Shown here piece after piece: positions 25,801 through 46,534 of a DNA stretch of 64,000 bases. The position numbers and the translations under genes were made by a program. Source of the stretch: Coriaria nepalensis (Eukaryota > Streptophyta > Magnoliopsida > Cucurbitales > Coriariaceae); assembly GCA_027186245.1 (NCBI GenBank), contig CP114491.1:10227501-10291500 (forward strand), in the 5' to 3' direction. The notes under the pieces were generated by a model that searched no databases, was not told the DNA's origin, and was given only the letters and a program-made list of their open reading frames with translations. Numbering within the stretch: position 1 is the first letter of the stretch; each line of letters starts with the position of its first letter.

Positions 25801-28800
25801 AGACTTGGTTCAATCAAAAAATTCAAATAGTAATTCTGAACAGAAGAAATCCACACAAAAATCTATATATTTACACTTCCACCCATACTACATACATGAC
25901 TGCTTCTAAACTAGAAAGCAAACAGCAAGAATTTTCTTCAGACTGCTGAAGGCAGGTACTGTTAAAATCTTATTGACCTTACCCTAAAAGCAACGAACAC
26001 AAACTAATGATTAAATTTGTGCAATGAAGGAAGATGCAAGATGCATAAAGACAACACATGCCTTCTGATTTCTTCTTTTAGACACAGATTTTCCATTGCA
26101 AATCTGGTCACTTCTTGGCTACGGTCAACCTGTGTTCGTAAAACCTCAATTTCCTTCAAATGTTCTTCCTTCTCTTTCAGCAAATGTGTCTCCGCAGAGA
26201 TCTCTCTGGAGACTACTGATTCCAAACTTTTAATTCTAGCTTCTCGAAACCGAAGCCTCATCTTTAGGCCTTGTATTTCATCTTCTCTTTGTTTAGCCTG
26301 ATCATCCCAAAAGACGTGAATTTGCTTCTCAGAGTGATTCTTAAGTACCAAGACATTGAAAACATGTACAATAATGAAAAGGAAATACGCATTGCTATAT
26401 CAAAAACCCATTTCCACTCATACATACCAGCTGCATAGCTGCTTGATTTTCAGCAACTAATGCCTGCAGGGCAATGTCTTTTTCCTTTTCTCTCTTAAAG
26501 GCCCCCACGAGTGCAACTTCATAATCTTTTCTCTGGAGGGAAACCAAGCCAATTAGCAACAGATGATTGTGATTCAGAAAGCTTCTCAAACTTCAGAATA
26601 AGTGGTAAATACCTGAGACATCCTTTTACCAGTGGTAAGTGAACTGAATGATCCTTGAAGTCCTTCCCAATTAATGGATCCAGTAGACCCTGAAAAGGTT
26701 GCTGCCAGAGTATCAGTTCCCTGATGATTTGTTCCTCCATTAACTAAACCTCGTAAGTGGGATACTTCTTTCTGAAAGTAATACATAAAAATATGTGTGA
26801 GAATGATTGCTATCACCATCATTTTTTGTTTTTCAGGATTAAGAAACAATTAGCTTGCCCTTGGGGGCTTAGCCTAGCGGTACAGCAATTAGAAATTTAA
26901 GACTCCAAATTTCACTCCAAAGTAGGAGTCCCTGATATTTTATTCATGGAACTTTCAACTTCTCTATATAGACTAAAAGTAGAGAAAATATTATCCCCAC
27001 ATTTAAGGGTATAATTCATGTAACACCTTAAGTTGTTGAATCTGTAACCTCATGGCAATGACATCTCCAGACGCATCTTCATTCACAATTGCCTGAAATA
27101 GAGTGGCACATTTACAGGCAATAAGCAATAACCAGAATTTATTTACATGCAAAAGCATGATATCCTAGCAAAAGTACATTGGCAGACTAGAAGAGTTTAT
27201 AGCCAATCATCATATTCACCTATGTATGGCGTAGATTAGTACCTATCTAACAGACTTTATCTTCTACTGACATTAATTATGTATGTAGCATCCTCTGCTT
27301 TTTAATAAATAAAAAATAAAAAATTGATGAAATTACATACATTATTCTTGATATACTTAGCACGTTGGGCAAATTTCAGCGTGCTCAGAGTCTCCAAGGA
27401 ACAGCTGCGATGGACCCCGACAAAGTGAACAAAAAATACAAGCAGATATAACTATTATATTTTCGAGGACTGAAAGGAACACTATATTCTGATAAAGGAG
27501 AAGTTAGACAGCAATTTACTGACCAACTAGAAGGACTGATGTTTGCAATAATAGTCGTCTTTGAATTTCCCCCAAGTGAATCCTGATAAAATATGACAAA
27601 GAATCTATGAGAATATTTTTCTCTAGCAGAAAAGATCAGCGAGACTAAATTGATAAGATGGACTATCGAAGCAATCAATTCCTACGCAAACTTAATATTT
27701 TTTCTATGAAACATAGTTAAATAACAGTTAATTTAGTACTCTCTAAATAGCTTTTGATAGTTAGCTAAAAGCCTAGCAGCAGACCTATTCTCTGGCTATA
27801 ATATCAGTGCATACCTGAAGTAAAAATGTAAGCTTGGAATCTCGGTAAGGAACATGGAGCGATTTCCCATTGGATATATTCACCAAGTTCATTATTACAA
27901 GACTACAAACATCACAAAATTTTCCATTAGTGAATTCTTCATTCCAACAAAACAAAAAATAAATATTTTAAACATAGTTAATTATTACGGTACCTACCCT
28001 AATGTTGAAAGAGACTTGTTGATGTTGGTGGCTTCCTTAAGACGTTCACCTTCAGCACCAGAACTCTTTTGCCTATCATTGGAATCCGTACATATATCAG
28101 AGATTAACTATGTTTTACTTGGTATATGAGAGGTCGCATAAGGAGAAGGAGAAGGAAATTTTCTCACACTCTACTCTTTACAGATGACAAAATAGATTAA
28201 AATGCTATTGTGTATACCTTCTTGCAAAAATAGAAAGAAAGAAGATAGGATGGTTCCATTACCAGAATAGATTAAAATGCTATTGTGTATATGATCTAAC
28301 ATCATATAGAATAATCAGGTGGAACCATGGAAACTACACCTAATTACCAGAAAGCAGAGATATTGATGTACCTTTCAGAGCCTGCTAAATCCACAAGATT
28401 TAGCCGTGAAAAACGATGGTGAGTTACACCTTGGGATTCCCACTGGAGAATAGTAATCAATTAAAATTTAAATAAATAAACATTAAGCATACAAAACGAG
28501 AATAAAGGGACTCAACGGCTGAGATTCTAGTGTATAAAGATAAGGGATCAGTATGTACTCACTTTGCTTTCAATGATGCATGTAAAGACACTGTGAGATC
28601 GGCTACTAGCAAGATTCATATTAGTGGACGCTACTTTTCTATTTGTGGCACCCTGAAATGAAAGATTCTTTTTCCTTTAATATCTTATCAAAAACAAGGT
28701 AGATGGTTCTACAAGAAACTAACAGCCCTTTCTAACAAATATAAAAATTAATTTAAAAAAAAAAAGAAATTTGATGAGAGTCACAACAGAGTATCTAAGA

Positions 28801-31382
28801 AACCTGTTCTACAGAGAATTCAAAACTAGTGACAAACAATACTAGCTGCCAACTAAAACTGAAATAGCGTGATAGAGGCCTTCTATACCTGCAGAAGTTG
28901 TTGAATCACATCACGAGCACTTCCAACTTCTATCTCCTTCAGATTCTCTACATAAACCCCTTTCTTTATATCTTCCCTTATCTATAACATTGATAAAGAA
29001 ACTTTAATGTGTAACCATACAAAGAGAACAAAGGAAATAGCTTAGAAATGTACTATTTAGGAGCACAACTATAGATAGGTGATATGCATCATCAAAACTA
29101 TTTAAAGGATTAGGATATCACACAAAACATCAGCATATTGATAAAGGGTTCAAATTTTTTTTTATCAGTTTCAAGGTAGTATTCGAAATTTGAAATGATG
29201 CATTGTGATGCTCATTTAACATTAACCCAATACCTAGAATGAACTACTAGGGAAGTATGGGATGCAATTTGATAAGTTTGATGTAAAACAAAATGTTCAG
29301 AAATATCCTGAAGATAACCCAAGAGAATCCAAAACAGACTGTTTCCAATGTAGTGGCCCTTGGTGGACAAAGATAGAATAATGAAATGCCAAACTCGAGC
29401 CAGTCAACATAAAAAGAGAAACCATACCTGCAGATTGTTAGATATTGGGTCCAAAAGATCTAGAATTTGTTCATTGTATATTTCCAAAAATGAGCATTTA
29501 CAGGTAAACCTCAACTTTTCATCTCTACGTGCCTCTTTTTCCTGCAATAGCACAACTGAATCAGCATGACCTGCATTTAAATCTATGGATAACAACGAAG
29601 CAAGATGAAATTATTGTCCAGAATCCCATGAGAATATAACTTGATACCATAGAAATTAAAAAATAATAATAATAGAAAAGGACAGATAGAGACTTTAATG
29701 GAGATTTTAACCCTTTTGCAGAAAAGAAATATCTCTTACAAAAACTTTGATTCCATTATCTTATATCAACTATCAGAATACAAAGAGCCATCATCATCAA
29801 ATCAAAGGTGCCACTACTGGAGCATGATTAAAATAGATAGACTTCCAGAGCCATGCAATGATGAGAACCAGTATAGCACTACATATCCATATTTAGGATT
29901 GGTAAAATAATTTCTGTGAGGGAAAAAAATAACCCAAGAAAATGGTTGCTAACTAAAATAATTTCAGCAAAAGATTAATCATAATCATATAAAGATCTCT
30001 AGTTGACCAAATTGTAAGATTCATATGTAAAGTTCAAGACTTACAGTACATGAATGTCCAAGGTGCATGAGCCTGAGTTAAAGCTACGCAAAAAGGTGTG
30101 TACCTTCTGAATTCTTGAGAATAAACATTCAAAGACTCTTGGTGTCATTCCGCAATTAACACTATGTCTCCGTGTGCCTCCTTCAATATCTCCGAGCATC
30201 GTATGAGTCTTCCCACTCCCAGTCTACACAAAGAATCGTGGGGATGTTGACTAAGATTTGCAATATGAACAATATTAAGGCAAATGAATCCCTTTATAGC
30301 CACAGAATTCAAGAACTCAAACATGCCAAAGTCTTGAATAAATTATAACTTATTAGTTATTAAGAAACTACCATCGTGTTTAGTGTAATGATCATGAAAA
30401 CAAAATTACCATAGCCTCACCACCAATGATCCAAAACAAAGGAGGGAAAAAAAAGGGTAAGGATCTCACTTGGCCATAGGCAAACATACAGCTGTTGTAG
30501 CCTCCTATACAGTTCTCCACCATAGGCAATCCAGCCACCTTGAATAGTTTCTCCTGTTATACGGAAGAAATTAAATCAAATTGATTGAAAAGCAAAAACA
30601 AGCAACAATATGCCAGATGAAAGAACTATACCTGGCTAACATATTCATCTGCAACAAGATCAAAGGTAAAACGTGACTCGGGAGGTCCGGTCCACGTAAT
30701 TGTCTTACAGCTCTCTTGCCTTATGCACTTGCTGTATCCTTGTAATGATATCTCATTACTACTAAGAGGTCGAGTTCTTATAATAACCTAATATGACAGT
30801 TCACAGACAAATCATATTTCAACCATCAACCAAGAGAATTAAAACAAATATTAATTTGGATCTTTTTTGTTCACGGTATATACTATCTAGGTCGCAGCTA
30901 AATGCCATTGTTGAACCTTGTAATAGTATGAAATGATCCAGCAGAAACCACACTTAACGTTACAAAGTAAATTCTGGCTAGCAAACGAAGAAATTATCGT
31001 CTGAACAGCAAATTAAACCAATGTTTTTGGCACAATGCGGTCAATTAGCATTTTCTAGAGTACAAACGTGGTTCGGATATACAAAATCCAAACTGCTAAC
31101 TGAACTTATCGAGTGAAAGTTTACCTGCACATTATGGTCCTTCCAGAATGAAGGATCTTCATGAAACTCAAAGCTGTGGCTGGACGATCCAGTACCTCCA
31201 ATTACCCCATCTTCATCATTCAACTCCATAATACGACGAACTTCCATAATCTGAGCCTGATTATCCTTACAAGCAGATTTAAGAAGATCCGGAGAATTAC
31301 GAGAAGTAACCGAGTCCGAGGCATGTTCTTGAAACCCAAACCTGCTCTTGATCGCACTCGTAGTATCCGACATGAACGACAT
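22810..31382 (-). CDS. KIN12E: Kinesin-12 family motor protein, KIN12E type
   Basis: Twenty-two exons: 31125-31382, 30632-30787, 30470-30553, 30104-30223, 29428-29541, 28889-28981, 28563-28652, 28372-28442, 27998-28072, 27815-27902, 27524-27582, 27341-27404, 27027-27092, 26613-26771, 26428-26532, 26062-26297, 25682-25751, 25533-25589, 25388-25450, 25089-25145, 24866-24945 and 22810-24682. Phases agree, giving 1,345 residues. The motor domain (about 84-430) has the P-loop [10 protein letters not shown] (about 165-174), the switch motif [15 protein letters not shown] and [11 protein letters not shown]. The rest is coiled coil, heavily charged in the 624-codon last exon. N-terminal [18 protein letters not shown] and [16 protein letters not shown] match Arabidopsis KIN12E. 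Plant kinesin-12s act on spindle or phragmoplast microtubules; this subgroup is little studied. Intron 16 starts with GC. The stop lies just after a strong GTAAGT, so a further small exon is possible. Confidence 0.93.
26861..26935. mobile_element. Possible SINE-like (tRNA-derived) relic in a kinesin intron
   Basis: Inside intron 13 of the kinesin gene, GGGGGCTTAGCCTAGCGGT resembles a tRNA/SINE A box (TGGCnnAGTGG type). About 45 bases later AGTAGGAGTCCC is a weak match to a B box. No clear target-site duplication or A-rich tail was found, so the call is tentative. Confidence 0.3.
28191..28291. repeat. 26-bp direct duplication in a kinesin intron
   Basis: The 26 bases at 28191-28216 (AATAGATTAAAATGCTATTG, then TGTATA) recur exactly at 28266-28291 within intron 8. 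The copies are 75 bases apart, start to start. Confidence 0.85.
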
Positions 31383-32088
31383 TTTAAGAAAATCTGAGTT
31401 AAAATTCCCTAGATCCGCAAGTAAATGGAAGAAATAAGGTCGAAATGAGAACTGAAATCTAGGGTTTAGGGGGAGCAGTGACTATTTGGGGAAGAAGCAG
31501 AACGGCGCGATGGGGACTGAAGCGAGAGGGAGAGGGAATGAGGGGGAATTTGAAATCAATGAAAATTATTTTAATACTTTATGTAATCGAACGGTGAAGA
31601 GGGACTTAGATGGACGGCCACGATGAACGAATGGTTAGACCGTTTGGGTCGTGAGACGTGCATTTCAAACTTTTTAAATGTTTTTCAAAAGAAAAATTGT
31701 TGCAGGCGGACATGATTCATACGCTTGTTTTATAACCTGTAAGTCTTATTTATATGTATGTATGAACCATTATCTCTAGATACACATCCATAATTATAAC
31801 TACTAATTTACTCGATTAAACCGGTTACTATCCACAATTACAGCCACTAGATTAGTAGATCTATAACTAGACATTAAACCAGTACACGGGCTAAGAGATG
31901 GTTCTAAGATTCACATTATAACATCAAAGAAAGTAATAACATCATCACTTACATCAGCAGTTGAAGAATATATGAATGTATAATACAATTATACAAGTTG
32001 GGGATTTCGATCGACAGCTATATAGACAGCAAAAATAGAGGAAAAGGCAGATCGAGAAAACAGGAAAATTTCGGACCGTAAAGCTCAT
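31383..32088. other. KIN12E promoter region and intergenic DNA
   Basis: Leader and promoter of the kinesin gene near 31383-31560, then the 3' flank of the zinc-domain gene. No TATA box stands out. No coding feature is seen. Confidence 0.5.
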
Positions 32089-33544
32089 TCATAGTCGTCT
32101 AGAATATCCAGAACCTCCACATTTCTTGCAGAATATCAATCCTACAGAGAGAGAGAGAAATACTCCATACACTACATAATCAGGAAATCGAGATACAACT
32201 TACCCATTTCGGTACGCAGTTGAAACGAGAATATGATAAAATTGGAATTCTGATAAGAAAAATTTGAATGCTCAAAAGGAATCAATTGATTGATACCTGC
32301 TCCCTTGCACACCCTGCAATCAACCAAGCCTGTTTCTTGCTTCTTCTTACCATTGTTACAGAAAATGCATTTTGTGCCACCTATCCATCCAAATGAGTTT
32401 TCAGTAAACTAACCATATCTTCAAAAGAAAGGCATAGAGATATGCTACAAGCAGAGTAAAATATGTGGAAGGCATCTAGAGACTCGAAAAATGCAGAATT
32501 GAAGAGTTTCCTCCTAAAACAAATGAAAATATAAATGGTGCACTTGTTTCAGTTCACTCAAACATGTCCGATTAGTCATTTTTTGGATCAAGTTTGGCAT
32601 GACTATCATCAATTACTATAATTAACAGAGACTCAATTACAGGAAAGAGTTCATATAATAATGAAATCAGAAGAGTTTCGTAAGAAGAAAATGGCAAGAA
32701 AGTTACCATTTCCGGCACAAAGCTCGCAAGGCAAAGGATCACCCTGCAAAACCGTGCACCGCTCGTAAAGTTACAACTAGGCACTCTATTTAGAATCAAT
32801 TTGTAGCATGAACGGATTCCTTAAAATTGAATCATAACTCCATTTCCACTATTTTGAAACTCCACTGTCTGGAACCAAACTTACTCCACACTGAACTTTA
32901 TGAAATACATTCTTTGGAATAGAACTCGTCATTCTTTGAAAATCAATTTCCATTGCTGGGAATAGAAGTGAAGAACTCATCCTCTTTTTTTCATTTTTTT
33001 TTTTTAACGAAATCATGTTTACATTACTGATCACACCAACAATGTGAAAATGAAATTTCAGCTGGAATTCCTCAATCCTCGAAAACTTCATGCATAGATT
33101 CCAACTAGGTGAAAATATAACTAAATCTATGGCTCTTGAAATTTAAAAACGAACTAAGACGATGGAGTAGAGATTAAAGATAGATACCTTAAGACCGAGA
33201 AAGAGGGAGAGAGAAATGGCGGCCAAAACACTGAAAGCTCCCAAGAAAGTCTGAGTATCGAGAGGAGCATCGAAGCCAGCGAAGAGTAAAATGGGGGGGA
33301 CAATGAGGTCACCGCTGCTTAGAGAAGAAGCTCTAGGTCTATGATTAGTACTGGTGCAAGTAAAAGAAGTAGAGCAGCGGGATATGGAGGAAAAGATTTC
33401 GGATTTTGCAGGGATTAGCTGGGGAAGAAAGTGAGCAGAAGAGGAGAAGGACATTGCTGAGGTGCTGCTTGTTGAAGGATGAGGAGGAGGGAGAGGAGAG
33501 AGATGATGAGGTGAGTGGCAATGGCGAGAGACCGTCGTCGCCAT
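32089..33544 (-). CDS. Plastid-type DnaJ-like cysteine-rich zinc protein (BSD2/LQY1-like)
   Basis: Four exons: 33188-33544, 32707-32743, 32297-32380 and 32089-32141, giving 176 residues with agreeing phases. The N-terminus is rich in Ser/Thr/His/Pro and lacks acidic residues, as expected of a chloroplast transit peptide. A hydrophobic segment [20 protein letters not shown] (about residues 100-119) may span a membrane. The C-terminus has four CxxC pairs spaced as in the DnaJ zinc domain: [24 protein letters not shown] and CKKCGGSG. There is no J domain. Plant proteins of this kind (BSD2, LQY1, PSA2 and others) act as zinc-dependent folding or disulfide factors in photosystem or Rubisco assembly. 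I cannot assign this one to a named member, so no symbol is given. Confidence 0.88.
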
Positions 33545-34671
33545 GGATATTGAGAGAGAGGCTGTGGACTAGTTCGTACCATCTTCCACGTGTTAACGTG
33601 AGTATTTAGACAAAAACAATTAACAAATAATAATTAACTAAACCCCCTCCTAAACTGAAAAATAAGACATCATAACTCCCCTCAACTATTGTAAACCTAG
33701 ATAGAACCCCTAAATTTTCAATTTCTCCGATACAGCATCCAGTTGCCCAATGGTGGTACCAGTACAGTTGGGACTGAGATGATACTGGGATTAATCTCAA
33801 CTGCCCAATAGGAGGGCGAAGAAGAAGATGGAGGAGGAAAGAAGAATAATTAATAATAATTTATGGGGTCGATACCGAGTTCAAAACTAAGACTTATGTT
33901 GTTGGGAGTCTTAGGACCGAAAATTTTGTCTATCCCTACCCGATAGGACATATCACCACACCAAACATATAACAATAGGGGTTACATAAATTAACTCCGT
34001 TGTTATTGGTAACAATAACAAAGTAATTGAAATTACAATTTGAATGACGTTAGAGATGAGGATAATTTTCATCCGGGACACTAAACTCCAGTTCGGGCAA
34101 ATGTGAAATGGTAAAACACCAATCTAATTGGAGGTTCCAGTTTAAATTTTGTTACATACAAGTTGTAATAACCGAACCGAAACTCCAGATTCGCAAAAAC
34201 ATAATTTAAACTCACTAAAACAAAATATTTTTAAGCAGATAAGAAATCTGTGACGAAGTACAATAAACAGAGCTCAAAAGCAACAAATCTGTGACACGGT
34301 ATCTTTTACAAACCCCATAAACAACCGCAAACACCATCTCTAACCGAACAAAAATCGAAATCACTTACCAAAGGGGGGAGAATAATTTATGAGAGCCAGC
34401 CCCAACTATACATTGTATACACTAGTTCAAGGAAATGTTGTCCTTATGTACTATAACCACAGTATACAATGAACTCATTATATGGTGAAGGCCACTGAAT
34501 AGAGCGAGAAACCGCCGCTTAGGAATGCAGTATAAAGCTCTGTTTAGTAGATGATACAAACTCGACAAAAAAAGGAACTCCACCTGATGGTGTCACTGAT
34601 CCAGTATTTTTCTGCATGCGAAATTGCCAAAAAGAAAACATCCAAAAGTATGCATAGGGAAAAACTTTTTG
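33545..34671. other. Intergenic DNA between the zinc protein and UBP12
   Basis: Promoter side of the zinc-domain gene, then the 3' flank of the UBP12 gene; the part next to 34671 should be its 3' untranslated region. No further gene is seen. Confidence 0.5.
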
Positions 34672-44870
<10,199 letters not shown>

Positions 44871-45432
44871 GGTGGAAGGTTGAGATTAGCTTCGCCGCTG
44901 TAGAAGAAAAGTGGAAGCAAAATTCAGCAAGAGAAGCTGAGCGAGCGAGAGAGAATAAAATCACAGGGGTATTTTGGGGATTATGTGTATAAAAAGGTGG
45001 AGCGGGGAGACAAGATTTACAGAAAACAAAGAACGAGGACTGATCGAAATGAAGAATTACAAGAAGTAAAAAATGATTTGACATTTACACTGTCGTTCCA
45101 ATGGAAGAGAAACCAAGGTGAAGTTAAGTTCAATCTCTCTTGTTATAAAAGTTCTACATTGGAATTTATCTAAAACTGCAGTTTGGAATTTGGATGTGGC
45201 GTTTGAGTTGAGTTAAGTTAAGTTGAGATTGAACTGCTTTTATTGTATACAAGTTAATTCCCTTAAAATTGTGACTTAAATTGATTTAATATTAAATTTT
45301 TTTACTTAAATTTATTTAGATCTAAAGCTATTGATCGTTTCGGTGGTTATTTATACTCACTCCCTACGTATGTACTTTCTGTTTCATCGAACTTGAATGT
45401 GTATATGTAATTACCATTGCTTTGTCTTCTAG

Positions 45433-45807
45433 GCACAAGATTGCTTTATCTGTATTAAGAGCGGGCACAAGACTGTCCAGAGAAGCAAAATGGCAATTCC
45501 TTGAGCTTAAAAGTGTGTCTAAAATGCAGAGATTCTGGGCATGATATGTTCTCATGCACTAATGGCGCTATCTAGCTGACGATCTGAAAGGTACTTTCCT
45601 AATTTATAAGCTAATCAGTTCATGCTCTCTCTTTTGTATTGGGTTAAATTTTGCTGGCCGGTAACTATTTCCCTTTTTTTATCAATCAGATTATACAATG
45701 TGATAACAGTAAGAACTTTGACCATTTGTGTTGTGTTAATTCCGGTGATGCTAGTTCGAAAGAAATTTTCTGTTACAAATGTGGTCATTTTGGGTCATAC
45801 CGGCTTG
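45433..45807 (+). pseudogene. Fragment of a CCHC zinc-knuckle protein gene, decayed
   Basis: Two exon-like blocks, 45433-45590 and 45690-45807, are separated by an intron with GT...AG ends. Block one reads DCFICIKSGHK, shifts frame by a small loss, continues DCPEKQNGNS and CLKCRDSGHDMFSCTN, then shifts again before YLADDLK. Block two reads IQCDNSKNFDHLCCVNSGDA and FCYKCGHFGSYRL. This order matches the middle of plant nuclear zinc-knuckle proteins (AIR/ZCCHC7-like), where the repeats are CFICKKxGH, CLKCxxSGHD, CYVCKxxGHLCCVN and CYKCGxxGH. Here the third knuckle has lost a Cys (CDNS) and the fourth its His. The start, the early knuckles and the C-terminus are absent. It cannot make a working protein. 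Confidence 0.75.
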
Positions 45808-46032
45808 GTAAGTAAGTCCTTTTGTATATATATATATATATATTTTTTTTTTCCCTTTTATCTAGGCTTCTTTTATTCTTCTGTGTAAGCACATGTATTT
45901 TCAGCATCCATAGGTTATCAACTTTCGACTTTGCCTTTTATTCATACTTGCCTCTATAGTATATGTATGAATTGTATTATTCATCTCATACATACACGGT
46001 GCAACCAACCGAATATATACAGGTAGGCTTTC

Positions 46033-46142
46033 TTCAAATTCAAATTCAAATTCAAATTCAAATTCAAATTCAAATTCAAATTCAAATTCAAATTCAAATT
46101 CAAATTCAAATTCAAATTCAAATTCAAATTCAAATTCAAATT
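46033..46142. repeat. (TTCAAA)n hexanucleotide array
   Basis: About 18 perfect units of TTCAAA lie 390 bases upstream of the TSL start codon. The apparent open frame of alternating Gln-Ile across it is a by-product of the repeat. Confidence 0.95.
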
Positions 46143-46534
46143 AATAGATTTACTAGGGCAAACATATAGACAGAGTCGCGGTCACAGACTCATCCTCGTA
46201 TATCCATTTTGTCTCGATTATCATTTTCATTTCCTTTGGATTCTTTCTTTCCTTGACCAAAATCAAATCAACCTTCCATCAGTCTTCTCCCTCAGCAATT
46301 TCTAAACCCCCCGACCATAACACCATCTCCCTCTTTCTTCCTTCTCTTCCGCCTTGACCTCTCTCCGTTTCTCTCTTCTCATCATTCTACGTTCATCATT
46401 CGTCCTAGGGTTGTAATCTCAATTTCAAAGCTCGATTCCATCTCAACTCTCTTCCCTGAATGATCTGATCTGAAACACACTCTTTAGCTCCACGTTTCTG
46501 CTTTTTCTTCGTGCATTGCCGGATTTGTTTCGCA

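Larger units (their letters stand above)
44871..46534. promoter_or_regulatory. Divergent upstream region shared by UBP12 and TSL
   Basis: The start codons of UBP12 (minus) and TSL (plus) face away from each other across 1,664 bases. The region holds the two leaders (CT-rich on the TSL side, about 46290-46440), a dead zinc-knuckle fragment, a (TA)n tract at about 45827-45842 and a hexanucleotide array. No shared core promoter could be recognised. Confidence 0.5.

Noticed and set aside
45364..45555. Minus-strand open frame of 63 codons
   Set aside because: The opposite strand shows a decayed zinc-knuckle exon; the minus frame has no recognisable content.
45963..46169. Open frame with a long Gln-Ile repeat
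   Set aside because: It arises only from the TTCAAA microsatellite; there is no conserved flank.
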